Assembly: GCA_003255025.1 (NCBI GenBank)
Contig: QANY01013727.1
Coordinates: 889,849-953,848 of the forward strand
DNA: 64,000 nt
Direction: 5' to 3'
Source of the DNA: Datisca glomerata
Taxonomy: Eukaryota > Streptophyta > Magnoliopsida > Cucurbitales > Datiscaceae
A model generated the notes under the pieces. That model was given only the letters and a program-made list of their open reading frames with translations. It made no database searches and had not been told where the DNA came from. Of the stretch, positions 1 to 10,499 are shown piece by piece. Position numbers and translations under genes: made by a program. Numbering within the stretch: the first letter of the stretch is position 1; each line of letters starts with the position of its first letter.

Positions 1-22
1 ATATATATATATATATATATAT
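1..22. repeat. (AT)11 microsatellite at window edge
   Basis: Perfect AT dinucleotide run that starts at the first base; its true length is cut by the window edge. Confidence 0.9.
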
Positions 23-103
23 TTTCTAGGCATCACAGATTTTTAGTGACATACACAAAATAATAATTAATCACAAAATTGATGTGGGACCCACTATAAC
101 TGT

Positions 104-312
104 GCATGACCGCAGTGCCACACGGCACTACAGTGTGCTGTGAGATATCACAGTGTCTCACAACATTGTAATTCACGGCACTACGGTAGTGCCATGTGGC
201 ACTACCGTATTGCACGTCTAACTGTAGTGTCACGTGGCACTACAATAGTCGATGTCAATTTTTCATTCTCAATCAACGATTGATATGTGGCAGTCTAACA
301 TGCCACGTGGCA
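104..312. repeat. Cluster of alternating inverted repeats around GGCACTAC/GTAGTGCC
   Basis: The 8-mer GGCACTAC and its complement GTAGTGCC alternate between 104 and 250, giving overlapping palindromes such as GGCACTACGGTAGTGCC near 177 and a second GTAGTGCC/GGCACTAC pair around 187-206. Two copies enclose a CACGTG core (near 231 and 303). The cluster lies inside the reversed LTR-4 sequence and could fold into cruciforms or a hairpin RNA. Function unknown. Confidence 0.7.
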
Positions 313-1690
313 ATTCCTGCAAATTAATTATTTATTTTAATAACATAAATATCTAGATATCAATTAATTTAAATTAACATATCTGATTATTTCTTTCAAC
401 TAACTTATCTTAGTTCACAAACGACAGATTAATTGATTCAAATTTTAAATTATTATCTAATAATAATTGAATATTATCTAATTTCACAAATTAGATATAC
501 TGTTTCACTTATCAATAATTAAAAAATTAATCGATATAATTATTTTTATATAATTTTTAAAAATTAATATAACTTAATTTAATTAATTAATCACACATAA
601 TTATCTCATAATTCTGTACTTGCCCCAGAAAGATAATTCATTTTGTAAGTTAGTCCTTTTCTTATGTTCTCAAATATTCACACTCTAGATCTCTCTAGTA
701 CATTGGTGACTTGGGGACCATGAACCTATAATCCTAAACTCCGATAAATCAGATTAATAATTAAACTCTTTAATTAAATAATCTTATTTATTAATTCCAT
801 TAGTACTCCACTATGAATATGAAATTGAACTCTTAGAGATTATATAATGTATTTACAAAATATTCTCGTGTAGTCATTGATATAATCATTTCATATAGTT
901 CTGTCTTTCAATTATTGGTTCGTAAATTAGAGCTTGTCCAAATTATCATTTTACTCTTCTAATTATCTCTTGATCCTTAAGTACCATTAGTTCATTAGTG
1001 AATGACTAATTTATAATCGTATTATAAATTTGAGCTCAATAACCATTCAGTTCCAGAATTAACACTTAAGAGAAGCAATATATGATCCGTTAGAAAAGTT
1101 TAGATTTCAAATATCGTAAGATCATGTTCCCAGCCATCCACATCACTGATTCTCTAAAACAAAAGTCACTAGCGTGTTTTATAAACAAACTTTAACGAGT
1201 GAATCAAAAGATCTAATAGACATGTATACGAGTTTATGACAACTTAGGATTCAGACAAATCTACATATGATCATCGACTTGATGTGTATTAAATTTGTAT
1301 GATAAACAAAAAGTTAATAAAGATATTAATTTATATCGGTCATGTCATATACAATCTTATTATATAAAGTATTTTCACTAAGATGTCTATTCATGTCAAT
1401 GATCCGGATCTAGATCACATGCATTCATAATACTCAGTGAACCATACTATTAATCATTTATTAAAGATTTCATACTTTAATATGTTGCTGGCAATTTTAT
1501 TCATTATCTATGATCATAATCTTCTCGTACTAATAGAAAATCATATTCTCATTAATGAATATAAAATTTTCAAAAATTTATATAAATTATTCAACAATAA
1601 TTTAAAAAAGACAATTATAAAGAAAAATGTAATTCCATTAAATTTCATATTAAACTGTCTTCACACGCTTTGTGGGCATTAACCCCAATA

Positions 1691-2470
1691 ATTACTCCAT
1701 TTCAAAGTTCTTTCATTCTGGGTAGGCAGATTGTTGCTAATACTTTGATTGCCGATGAAACTATGCACTCGTTCCGTACTAACGATAGGGGTAAGAAGTG
1801 TGATGCCGCTATTAAGTTAGACATGTCTAAAGTGTATGATCATGTTGAATGGGTGTTTCTGTTGGAAACCTTGGAAAGACTGGGTTTTTTCTGAGAGGTG
1901 ATGTAACTGGATCAAGATTTGTATTTCCTCGGTTGCTTTTAAAGTCAATATTAATGGCAGATGTGGCCCTATTTTTAAAGCTTCTAGAGGTATCAGGCAA
2001 GGTGACCCCCTGTCACCCTTTCTGTTCTAATTTATGTTGAGGTGCTGTCTTTTTTACTAGAGAGGAGTATTTTATATAAGCAGATTAATGGCTTTTGTTG
2101 CGCGGAGAGGTCTAGTGGTATTCCACCTCTTCTTTACGCATGATTCTCTTTTATTCTGCAGAGCTGATCGTGCTGAATTGGAAGCAATTATATGTTTGCT
2201 TAATGTGTATAGTAAAGCTTCAAGACACGAGATCAACATTCAGAAGAGTCTTACTGTTTTCAGCAAGAATACTCCCTGTAATGTCAAACACAATCTAGCT
2301 GGTTTCTTTGGGCTGAAATGTGCGGAGTCCCTTTCTAAATACCTGGGTGTGGAAATTGATTTTGGATTGGATAAGACTATTGTGTTCAACAACATCTATG
2401 AAATTTTTTGTCCAAGCTTGCTGGTTGGTCCGAATGCTTCCTATCTCAAGCTAGAAGAGAGACTTTGATC
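1691..2470 (+). pseudogene. LINE-1 reverse transcriptase remnant
   Basis: The translation begins with the conserved FQSSFILGRQI block, then AIKLDMSKVYDHVEW (family norm KLDMSKAYDRVEW), and after a frameshift a [11 protein letters not shown] block near 1990-2025. A further frame carries the region where FADD normally lies, here FTHDSLLF near 2135, so the catalytic Asp pair is not intact. The end of the domain shows a KYLGVEID-type block near 2340. At least three frame changes are needed to follow the domain. Confidence 0.85.
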
Positions 2471-2799
2471 AAAGCTATAGCCTTTGCTATGCCTAACTAT
2501 GCCATGTCATGCTTCAAAATTCCCCTTTCTCTTTGCCAGAAAATCAGTAGGAAAATTACAGAGTAATGGTGGAATAGTTCACTTTTTAAATAAGGGATTC
2601 ATTGGGGTGCTTCGAACCACTTAATTAAGTCAAAATCTAAAGGAGGTATTGGTTTCAGAGATTTGAGTGGGTTTGACATCGCTCTTCTTGATTTTAAGGA
2701 ATCCCTCTATGCTGATTCATGAGGTGTTAAAGTGCAAGTATTTCTGAAACTCAAATTTTATGAAAGCTCGGATTGGTAGAAGACCTTCCTGGGCATGTA

Positions 2800-3420
2800 G
2801 GAAGGTTTGAGATGGTCAGTGGGCAATGGTGACAGTGTGAATATTTGGGAAGACCCTTGGGTTCCTGGACTCCATACCTTTACAGTAATAACCTCGAAGA
2901 ACAATAATTTTAGAAAAGTTAGTGATCTTCTTAACAGTGACAGGTCCGGTTGGAATATGCAGGAAATCCATTCTGTTTTCTTGTCATGTGATGCTGAGGT
3001 AATCAGTTCTATTCCTCTAAGAAAATTTGGGAGGGAAGACGAATTGATCTGGCATTTTAGCAACAGCGGTTTTATATTGTTAAATCAGTTTATAAGTTAG
3101 TGTGCATTATGATGGGAGATGGTCGGCTGGGGAAGAAAAGAACTACTGGGACTTGAAGCTCCGTTAGTGGCGATACGGTTTGGAAGAATATTTGGCGGCT
3201 TAAAATTTATCCAAAGCTTTATGGGTTTATGTGGAGAGTCATAAATATTCTTTTAGCCTCTAAAACTAATATGCTGCATAGAGGAATCCATATTAGCACA
3301 ACTTGTACTCTTTGTGACTCTGATCCTAAATCGTCTATGCATCTCTTCTTTGATTGTAAATTTTCTGATATGTTTTGGTTCCATAGCAGATTTGGATTTC
3401 ATTCTTCTCAGTTGTAGGGT
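2800..3420 (+). pseudogene. LINE-1 linker and zinc-binding RVT domain remnant
   Basis: RWSVGNGDSVNIWEDPWVPG at 2808-2870 is the usual block between RT and the zinc-binding domain of plant LINEs. At 3229-3417 the segment has CTLCDSD followed by HLFFDCKFSDMFW, which matches the CxxC and HxFxxC pattern of the zf-RVT family. The stretch between them contains stops. Confidence 0.8.
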
Positions 3421-3697
3421 AGCTCTATGCTTGATAAATGGAAAGTTATTTATGACTTTCTAAGATCTCAAGTAATCCGAACGGGTTGTTAGCTTGCATT
3501 GTTTTTCATCTTTGGCATATATGGAAGGCTCGGGATAATTTAGTCTTTAATGGGGAGAAGTTTGATCCAGGTTCAATAGTGTTACAGGCTGAAGAAAAAT
3601 TCCAAGAGTATAATTGGGCGGTGCGAATTGAAAAATAGGGGGATCTGATCGTGACTTCTATTCGAGTTAACCAACCCCTTATCAATTCACGGATTCT

Positions 3698-4135
3698 TTG
3701 TACCTGACGCTGCTAGAAATTTCAGATGATGATGGAGGTATTGGCTGGGTGTTATGGGACACAGGAGGCAAACTAGTTGCGGTGGGATTTCAAAATTTTT
3801 GCAACTCGAACTCAGTGATGCATTCAGAAACTTATGTAGTTTTTTGGGCATCGGATTCTTGCTCTCGTTTCAATTTTGACCGGATCAGGGTGTGTTCAGA
3901 TTGCTTGTCTCTCGTTGAAGCTATCAATAATAAGCAGTTTCTTAACCCTCAGATTGGTAATGTGATTTTTTATATTTGTGGCCTAGCTAATAATTTTAAC
4001 TCTATTGTTTTTAGCCATAGCCCTAGATCGAAAAATATCATTTCCCATGAGTGTTTAAGAGAGGGTAGATATAGTGATGCGGCTACTATTTATTATAACC
4101 ATTTTCCTGAATCTGTTCCGTTTGTGGAGTAAGAG
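3698..4135 (+). pseudogene. LINE-1 RNase H-like domain remnant
   Basis: An open stretch of 144 codons resembles the C-terminal RNase H-like domain (RVT_3 type) of plant LINEs: GIGWVLWDTGGKL near the start, AETYAxxxA-like HSETYVVFWAS, then VCSDCLSLVEAINN, and a C-terminal FSHSPRSKNIISHE block where the family has R-x-x-N-x-x-A-H. The first catalytic Asp strand (VDGS-type) is not recognisable, so the domain is probably inactive as well as isolated. Confidence 0.8.
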
Positions 4136-5039
4136 TTGATGCATCCGTTTTGATTTATAAATCTTCTTTAAAAAAAGCTCATTATAACATATTTGTGTTT
4201 TTATCCTATTAATTCCAACATAAGTTTTATTGAGCTGTCTGAACCATCCAAAAATATCACTTTAACTAAAAAAATATGGGATGAGAACTGTAGGATCAAT
4301 CATATGATTATGAAAATGATCTTCTTATTATTTTAAGTCTATCAATTCTCTGTTATTAGTTACGAGATAAGAGAATTCATTGTAATCTGATTGTGAAATT
4401 CATGTATAAATAAGAATATGTATCATCTCAAAAATCAATCGAATACAAATAAATAAAACTTTTGAGTTCTTACTTCCTTTCTCTAATTTATTACTTTTAC
4501 TACTTGAGCGTAATAAATTTTACTTTTACCACAAATATTCTTTACCTTGTCCTTAGCTGATTTATTCTTAGATTAATGAAATTTACCTTTTCCAATCAAA
4601 TTTGCTTTTCAACTTTGTCTACGTATCATAGACGTAAAGAGAAATGGTACTAGAATTTAGTTGCCGCACGGCCAACGAAAGTATTGTGTGTTTGAAAATT
4701 TATGGGAATAGGCTAAACGAGAACCCGTTCGGTTAAATTGCCATTCATAACAATAATTCGCAATATGGCCAAACTTATAGAAAGTCAACAAAAATAATGA
4801 AAAAACAATAATCCTTTTAGGGAGCCACTGTTAGAACTTATGAAAATATTCATCAAACTAAAACAATTCAGAGTAGCATAGTAAAAAATCTTTCTCAAAT
4901 CATAGTCTGCTTCTGATACACAGAGTCCCTATGAACGGTAAGTGTAGAGCATCTTGAATCTTGACAGCCAGAAGTAAACTATCATAAAAACAAGATAACA
5001 AGGAGAAGAAGACGAACTTAGAAAGCCATGAGAGAAAAA
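4136..5039. other. Intergenic, no gene seen; possible LTR-like promoter remnant
   Basis: AT-rich, no coding potential. Around 4375-4450 there is a CATGTATAAATAAG box followed by ATCTCAAAAATCAAT and a T-rich leader, an arrangement common near LTR transcription starts, but no paired copy exists in the window. The part next to 5040 may be leader sequence of the neighbouring caulimovirid insertion. Confidence 0.4.
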
Positions 5040-5059
5040 TACTTGTATATTTTTATTCT

Positions 5060-5110
5060 GAAAACCTCTTGCCTATAATGAAAGGAAAACCCTCTTTATA
5101 TAGAGATGGA
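5060..5110 (-). promoter_or_regulatory. Pararetroviral transcript promoter and polyA-type signals
   Basis: On the minus strand CTATATAAAGAGGG lies near 5105-5092, followed about 40 bases later by CAGAATAAAAATAT. Caulimovirids carry a TATA box and the polyadenylation signal close together in the intergenic region because the pregenomic RNA is terminally redundant. The position just downstream of the polyprotein end fits this. Activity cannot be judged. Confidence 0.55.
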
Positions 5111-5318
5111 AGGGGCATACAAACAATTAGCAGCTACAGACCTAAACAGTCTAAAGTAACGATAATTATTACAAAAAATAAAACTAAAAGTAAATAGTCT
5201 AAAGCAAAGAGTCTAAAGTAATGATTATTACAAAAGATAAAAACTTAAAAGATGACAGCAAAGATAAAGCTAGCATTATTACAACACGACACAGATTAGT
5301 GAGAGACAGGTGACAGCA

Positions 5319-6795
5319 CTACCAATCACTTTTGGAAATAGGCTCATGATCAGACCCTAGATTGGCATAGTCTTCATCATACGGTGGGTCCTGAAAGTAT
5401 GTGGATCTGAAGTTATCAAGATCCTGAGGTCATCTGATTCGGATGGTGGAACAGGAAGTTAGCTGAGCTCGGGGGAAAAATAGTCAGGCTGGAATTGGGT
5501 GTCCAACTGATAAAGATCTCAGGACTCAAATGGATATGGATTCATTAAGACGTGTTAAGGTTCGACCCAATTGGTCCATGAACTGTTTTTCATATTTGGG
5601 CCAAGCAGGAGAGGACTGCCAGAAATTAACATAGTTGCGCATGTACAGGGTTCCATCAACATACTTATCTTGTTCACGGTGGAAAGTATAGACAGAAAAA
5701 AGTTTGCTCTGTTTCTAAGGAGCTGTCCATATATTGTATTCGATGAGAATCTTGTGAAGCTGGCTTCGCCAGTATGGCAGTGGAGCAAAAAGTTCAAGAA
5801 GAGTTATAAGGTGCGTATGGGTATTAGCAACATCGCAAATATACTGGTAAATAAAATATGGAGAAAATCTGATGGCACAGTAATGAAGGGCAGAAAGAGC
5901 CCAAAGATACCAAAGGAGTTCTTCTGGTATGACACTTTTAATGAGAGGAACTGTGGTATAAAGGATGGCCATATCAAAATGGTCTGGGAAAGAGTGTATT
6001 TGGGTTTTTATAAGTAACAGATGGAGCCAGTAAAACAGAGTTTTTGTGGCAAGATTGTTGATCATAGTGGGACCATCAAGTTTATGACCTAGAGGGAAAA
6101 TGGTTGCAGGCATGCTGATCGGCATAGTGGGATTGTAGTGAAGATCAGAAAGAGTAAGAATAAAGAGAGTCTGAGAAGAAGAGGACCTGTCTTTCTGAGG
6201 TCGAGAGAGATAATCAGCAATGGTATTCTGATATCCATTGAGATGACGAACTGAGAATTTATAGCGTGAGAACCAGTCTTCACCTGAGGAGTTGTTTATC
6301 AGAAAGAATTTTCCCTTTTAGATCAAGCATCTTGGGGAATGATGTGTTGTCCATCTTGACAGTAAATTTATATGGGCTGAGATAAAAGCTGAATTTTTCA
6401 ATCCCCTTTTTGACTGCTAGGATCTCCTTATAGCTGGCATGATAATGCTTCTCAGAGTATTTAAATTGTCCACTAGCACGCCCACAATAAAAATGTTTGC
6501 CCTTATCTTCTTCAATGAGGATGGCCCCCCAATAGTCATCACTGGCATCCGTCTGTAGGATACGCAATCATGTGTCAGGAATCTTTAATGGATAAGGATT
6601 TTGGGCAAGGTCTTTAAGTGTTTGGATCGCCTTAGTTTCGACAGGACCCCAAGATGGGGGATTCTTTTTGAGAAGTTTGGACAAGTGGCTGGTGTAGGTG
6701 GCTATATGAGAGATGAAATCTCTGAGATAATTAATGATGCCAAGGAACTGTTGGATTTGTTTGACCGTTAAATCAGTATTTGGGAATAAACTTCA
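5319..6795 (-). pseudogene. Caulimovirid RT C-terminus, RNase H and polyprotein tail, broken
   Basis: From 6792 downward: the RT thumb/connection region (IQQFLGIINYLRDFI), an in-frame TGA near 6569, the RNase H segment 6280-6567 with the Asp of QTDASDD and the Glu of KEILAVK, then after a frame change NTIADYLSRP near 6190, the usual block after RNase H. The C-terminal tail 5715-6125 is open, then frameshifted. A stop at 5319-5321 could be the original terminus. The RT palm with its catalytic motif is missing because tandem repeats begin abruptly at 6797. Confidence 0.75.
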
Positions 6796-6796
6796 C

Positions 6797-6970
6797 TGAA
6801 ACGTCTTAAACGTGTTTCAGGAATAATGTTTGTTGAAACGTCTTAAACGCGTTTCAAGAATCAATTTCGCTGAAACTTCTTAAACGCGTTTCAGGAACAA
6901 TCTTTGCTGAAACGTTTTAAATGTGTTTCAGGAACAATCTTTACTGAAATGTCTTAGATGCATTCTAGGA
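6797..6970. repeat. Tandem repeat, about 37-bp unit, 5 copies, each with an internal hairpin
   Basis: Units start with TGAAACGTCTTAAACGCG and continue TTTCAGGAACAATCTTTGC. Each contains TGAAACG and CGTTTCA, complementary arms separated by about 9 bases. Copies 1-4 are close; copy 5 (near 6946) is more diverged. The block begins 2-5 bases after recognisable caulimovirid RT sequence stops. Confidence 0.85.
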
Positions 6971-7056
6971 TAACAGACCCATCATAATGTTTTAGTTCAT
7001 TTTCATAACTACAAAAGTCGTAGTAAAAATTACAATGTTAAACATCTTTCAAATCT

Positions 7057-7445
7057 AAGTCATCCCTCGTAACAAATTTTTCATCACCTCGAGTGCGCTT
7101 AATGGTAACTTTTTTTCTTGTCAATAATCCTAAGCTACCTATAATAGGTACACTTAGCGGTGATTTTACTCAACAATCCTAAGTCACCCCTCATAGTAAT
7201 TTTATCGTTATCTCAGATGCATTTAACGATAATTTTTATTCAACGGTCCTAAGTCACCCCTTGTGGCAATTTTGTCATTACCTTGGGTGCACTTAGCGTA
7301 ATTTTTATTCAAAGGTCCAAAGTCACCCCTTGTGGTAATTTTGTCGCTACCTCGGGTGCATTTAGCAGTGATTTTTGCTCAACAATCTTAAGTCACCCCT
7401 CGTGGTAATTTTGTCGTTAGCTCAGGTGCACTTAGTGATGAATCA
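7057..7445. repeat. Tandem repeat, about 70-bp unit, 5 to 6 copies
   Basis: The phrase AAGTCACCCCTCGTGGTAAT recurs at 7057, 7132 (degraded), 7181, 7251, 7320 and 7390, followed each time by TTTTGTCGTTACCTCGGGTG and CACTTAGCGGTGATTTTT. Spacing is 69-75 bases except for one shortened unit (7132 to 7181). No coding frame is maintained. Confidence 0.85.
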
Positions 7446-8785
7446 TGGACCCATCTATTAAGGTGATTTTACTATCACCGAGGCAGCAATTGACTTGGAA
7501 TACTCTGCTTGAGGCACCAGACCTTGTTTTTTCCTGTTACCATTGGTGTGCAGAACCAACATAAAAAACATTTCCACTATGTGGTATTACTGACACACTT
7601 ATGGAGCCCGGAAGCCCTTTTCACAATGATAATGTTGCTATGGATGATAAAATTCTCATAGAAAACAAGTCATTATTCTTGTTGTCTCAATTATTGGTTA
7701 AAAGGAGAATCTCCAAGTAAAATAGAAAACTGGTTTTGAGAGCAGATTTTCCAAACTGAAATGATAGTGTAGAATACGTCACAGGGAATATGTATATATT
7801 GATATCTTCCCCTCATCTCGAATCTTAAATAAATATGTCATTTTTTTACCATGACTAAATTTAATAATGACGTAGAGACTATAGGCCAATATAGAATAAC
7901 AAATATATATCTAGAATCTTTCAGATGCATAATAGGGCCCCCTTTAGATTCATGTGGCAGAGATCATGAGGTAGTGTAAATAATAAATAATTCCATAAAT
8001 ACTTATAATAATTGGGTTGATAAATCCATGAATACTCATGATAGGTCAGATGATAGATCCGGTAATCCCCTCAATATGAGTCAGATAAAAGATAATCAGT
8101 TAAGAAACCTGTATAATAAGTTGATTGATAAATCTCAAATATCTATAATAGGTCAGTGGATAATTTGGATATCTCCATGATGAGCTCGATAATAAGTCCA
8201 TAAATCTCTGTGATGAATTAATTAATAAATCTAGAAATCTCTATCGACAATAAGTCCAGATTGTTCCCAGGCAAGGAAGGGTCTTCAAACGTTTGTCACT
8301 AAGCCTGAAGACATATACTACACTTTAGGAACTGTCAACTTCAAGTATGTTTAGTCATAGATCCTGTGAAGTTCATCGTTATGCCACATAGGCATAATGT
8401 AGGTGTATTTAGACGTCACGTGTTCAATCTTGACATGTCACTCTCAGTGACGTGGATCCATAATTACATTAACCTCATGTTGAAGGCATAACAATGAAGC
8501 TTGAAAATAACTTATGATTGGAGTGCTGCATCATTCTAACGATTTTATGGGCTTGATGTATCCATCCTCTCTTCAAATAAATAATAAGAATGTATATCGT
8601 TTTTTGATTTATTATAGTGTAAGAAGAGATCCTATTTTGAGACAGTACGTCTGAGAGAATTCTCAGATTCTGAAACAAGTCATAGTCGTCCCTAGGACCC
8701 TTTTTATTGATAAATGGCACGTAGGGACTCCCCACGCCCATGGGTCGGGCGTGAGGGGTTCCCATGCCTGACAACAATAGGCGGT
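7446..8785. other. Non-coding stretch with degenerate short repeats
   Basis: No gene seen. Between about 7980 and 8265 variations of GATAAATCCATGAATACTC and ATGATAGGTCAG recur every 30-40 bases, too diverged for a firm unit. 8400-8785 is richer in GC and leads into the 24-bp repeat. Confidence 0.5.
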
Positions 8786-9001
8786 GGCGTCTTCAGACCA
8801 GCACGCGCTGGCGTCCTAAGACCAACAGTCGTTGGCGTCTTAAGACTAGCAGGCGCTTGTGTCTTAAGACTAGCAGGCGCTTACGTCTTCAAACTAGCAG
8901 GCGCTAGCGTCTTAAGACCAGTAGGCGTTGACGTCTTCAGACCAGCAGGCGTTGATGTCTTCAGACCAGCAGGCGCTGACGTCTTCAGACCAGCACACAC
9001 A
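8786..9001. repeat. 24-bp tandem repeat, 9 copies, GC-rich
   Basis: Nine consecutive 24-base units modelled on GACGTCTTCAGACCAGCAGG plus CGCT, without indels. Because 24 is a multiple of three, a plus-strand frame stays open and reads as an octapeptide repeat (VFRPAGAD-like) within an open frame at 8714-9040. A shorter related GCGTC string and GACGCTGACGCC continue to about 9080. I see no start context, homology or downstream domain that would make it a gene; a minisatellite is the better reading. Confidence 0.85.
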
Positions 9002-9040
9002 AGCGTCTTTAGCGCCTTGGGGCCTGCCCCGAGACACTGA

Positions 9041-10429
9041 CACTAGCACGTGCAGCGCCATTATGACGCTGACGCCTGCATCGTTAGCTCCTTGGGGAGT
9101 GAGGCTTTCCTCCTTGCCCTCTTCTACATATACTATCGAGATGAGGGGGAGCTCAATCCCTTTCCTCTCGATTTTGGCTTATCAGTACACTAGTTTCTTT
9201 TTTTTACCATTTTATCAGAAACAACCATTTTCGTTGAAAACAAACCAGAAGTTTTGTGTAGATGAAAATGAATCAAATGTTTCCAAACTTTTCAACCATT
9301 TTCTTAAAAGATTTAAACCAAGAATAAAACACATACAACCAAACTTGTTGCCCTTTTTTTAATACCTTTAAGTGTTTGCCAGCATGCAGTTTTTCTTCTA
9401 CCAAGTAGAGCCTCAATGATGTTCCAGAAACGTGAAAACCACTTTCTTCACCATTTCTAAAGTATCACATCTTTGTCTTTTTTTTTACTGTCAGCCATGG
9501 CAAGAGATCAAGAATGGAACTGATTTATGGAAATTATTATCAATATTTTTTTAACCATCCAAAGTAAAACGAAACCCATAACCGAATACACAAATATATA
9601 AGGAAATTATTTTTTCCTTTTGAACATGGACGAAGGAAGCAATGGAAACATTCTTTCAAAAAAAAATAAGTTCTAGAAACTCATTCTTCTATTTTGGGTT
9701 CCAAATTTTCATGAAGAAATCAAATAAAAAAGAAAAAATATACTGATTACAAGAAATAAATACACAACAAACCTGCCTCATGGAGGCTTCTCTTTGACAG
9801 ATGACTCCACAGTGGATTCGCCATTATTTCAGTTATGGATTTTGAACCGCATCGGGTGATGAACGGAGAGTCGTCTGGTCATCGAAAGAGCCTTGGGAAC
9901 ATGGGGGTCTAGCGTGGAGGAAATGATGAGCATCCTTAGCGGCTTAGACAGTGACAACCGCCAGCAAACGCACCTCCTTAGGGTTGCCAGGGAGAGGGAG
10001 AGGGAGAGAGAGCCCTCAAATGGGTGTGTGAAATGTCAAAGTATATCTCCCTTCAATAGGAGTATTAAGCTGCTTTATATATAAAGTGGGGGGATAAACC
10101 CTAATTTTGTGATGGGCAATCAACGATTGTCAAGTGTATGTAAAGGTCAACGTATGAGACGCTACCACGTGTCTCTAGGTTCATCCTCAATGAGAGGTCG
10201 ACGCATCTAAAGCCTACTGAGGAGGTCATGGTGGCGAGCCGATATAACGAACCTCATCCTAAACCTACCAAGTTTTATACCTCCAATTCATTCCCAAGGC
10301 GGTAAGGGTCCATCCAAGTCTTGTCGCTTGACTTAACGATTATAGGTAAATAATCATAGGGGTCCGATCAGGGCGGGTGGAACCATTAGGTATGTTCAGG
10401 ATGAAAAATTCATGTATAAACAATGTGCT
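9041..10429. other. Intergenic, no recognised gene
   Basis: Contains GC-richer remnants to about 9170, A-rich sequence 9540-9780, a GA-rich run near 9990-10015, and TTATATATAAAGTGG near 10075 which resembles a TATA region. The stretch 9790-10400 reads like a retroelement LTR or leader, but no partner copy exists in the window. Confidence 0.4.
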
Positions 10430-10499
10430 ATATGTCTTTAAAAGATTCAAATCATTAGTTGAAAGTTAAGATTTTTAGATATGATAGAGTTGGTGTGTA

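Larger units (their letters stand above)
1..1690 (-). mobile_element. LTR of family LTR-4, reversed, left part outside the window
   Basis: Read on the minus strand from 1690 downward, this AT-rich stretch parallels 63826-64000. Both have a GTTGGG-like start, a TGCCC then CAAAGC motif, then TTGAATAATTTATATAAAT and ATATTCATTAATGAG in the same order and spacing. The right-hand copy starts with canonical TGTTGGGC; here the start has decayed to TATTGGGG. No coding sequence is visible. The sequence further in (600-1300) reads like non-coding LTR sequence and is followed by LINE coding sequence exactly at 1691. Assignment to copia is inference from the TGTTGG start. The 3' end is not seen. Confidence 0.6.
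1691..4135 (+). mobile_element. LINE-1: 5'-truncated, decayed non-LTR retrotransposon
   Basis: Plus-strand fragments follow the order of a plant L1-type LINE ORF2: reverse transcriptase, linker with WSVGNG and IWEDPW motifs, zinc-binding RVT domain, then an RNase H-like domain. ORF1 and the APE endonuclease are absent; the left edge abuts LTR-4 at 1691, so the 5' part was removed or separated by that LTR. Many stops and frameshifts make it non-functional. A short A-rich run near 4170 may be the 3' tail, but no target-site duplication could be recognised. Confidence 0.85.
5040..6795 (-). mobile_element. Endogenous caulimovirid (pararetrovirus) fragment
   Basis: On the minus strand this contains the end of a reverse transcriptase, a complete RNase H-type segment, a polyprotein C-terminal region, and then non-coding sequence with a TATA box and an AATAAA-type signal. 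The order matches the 3' end of a caulimovirid polyprotein running into the intergenic promoter region. The RNase H wording (DASDDYWGAIL, then HYHASYKEILAVKKGIEKF) is characteristic of plant pararetroviruses rather than of copia or gypsy elements. Florendovirus-type affinity is my inference. Movement, coat and protease parts are absent, and stops are present, so it is a relic. Confidence 0.8.

Noticed and set aside
104..312. CRISPR-like array
   Set aside because: Repeats alternate in orientation, spacing is irregular, and the DNA is plant nuclear.
1437..1682. 81-codon plus-strand open frame
   Set aside because: Lies in AT-rich LTR-4 sequence, which matches the other LTR-4 copy at the DNA level; low-complexity protein.
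4905..4921. Pararetroviral primer-binding site (minus strand TGTATCAGAAGC)
   Set aside because: Only loosely similar to TGGTATCAGAGC and the distance to a leader or first ORF cannot be verified because that part of the element is missing.
8714..9040. 108-codon open frame with an octapeptide repeat as a gene
   Set aside because: No homology, no promoter or splice context seen, and the frame is explained by a 24-bp tandem repeat; kept as a repeat and as a finding only.
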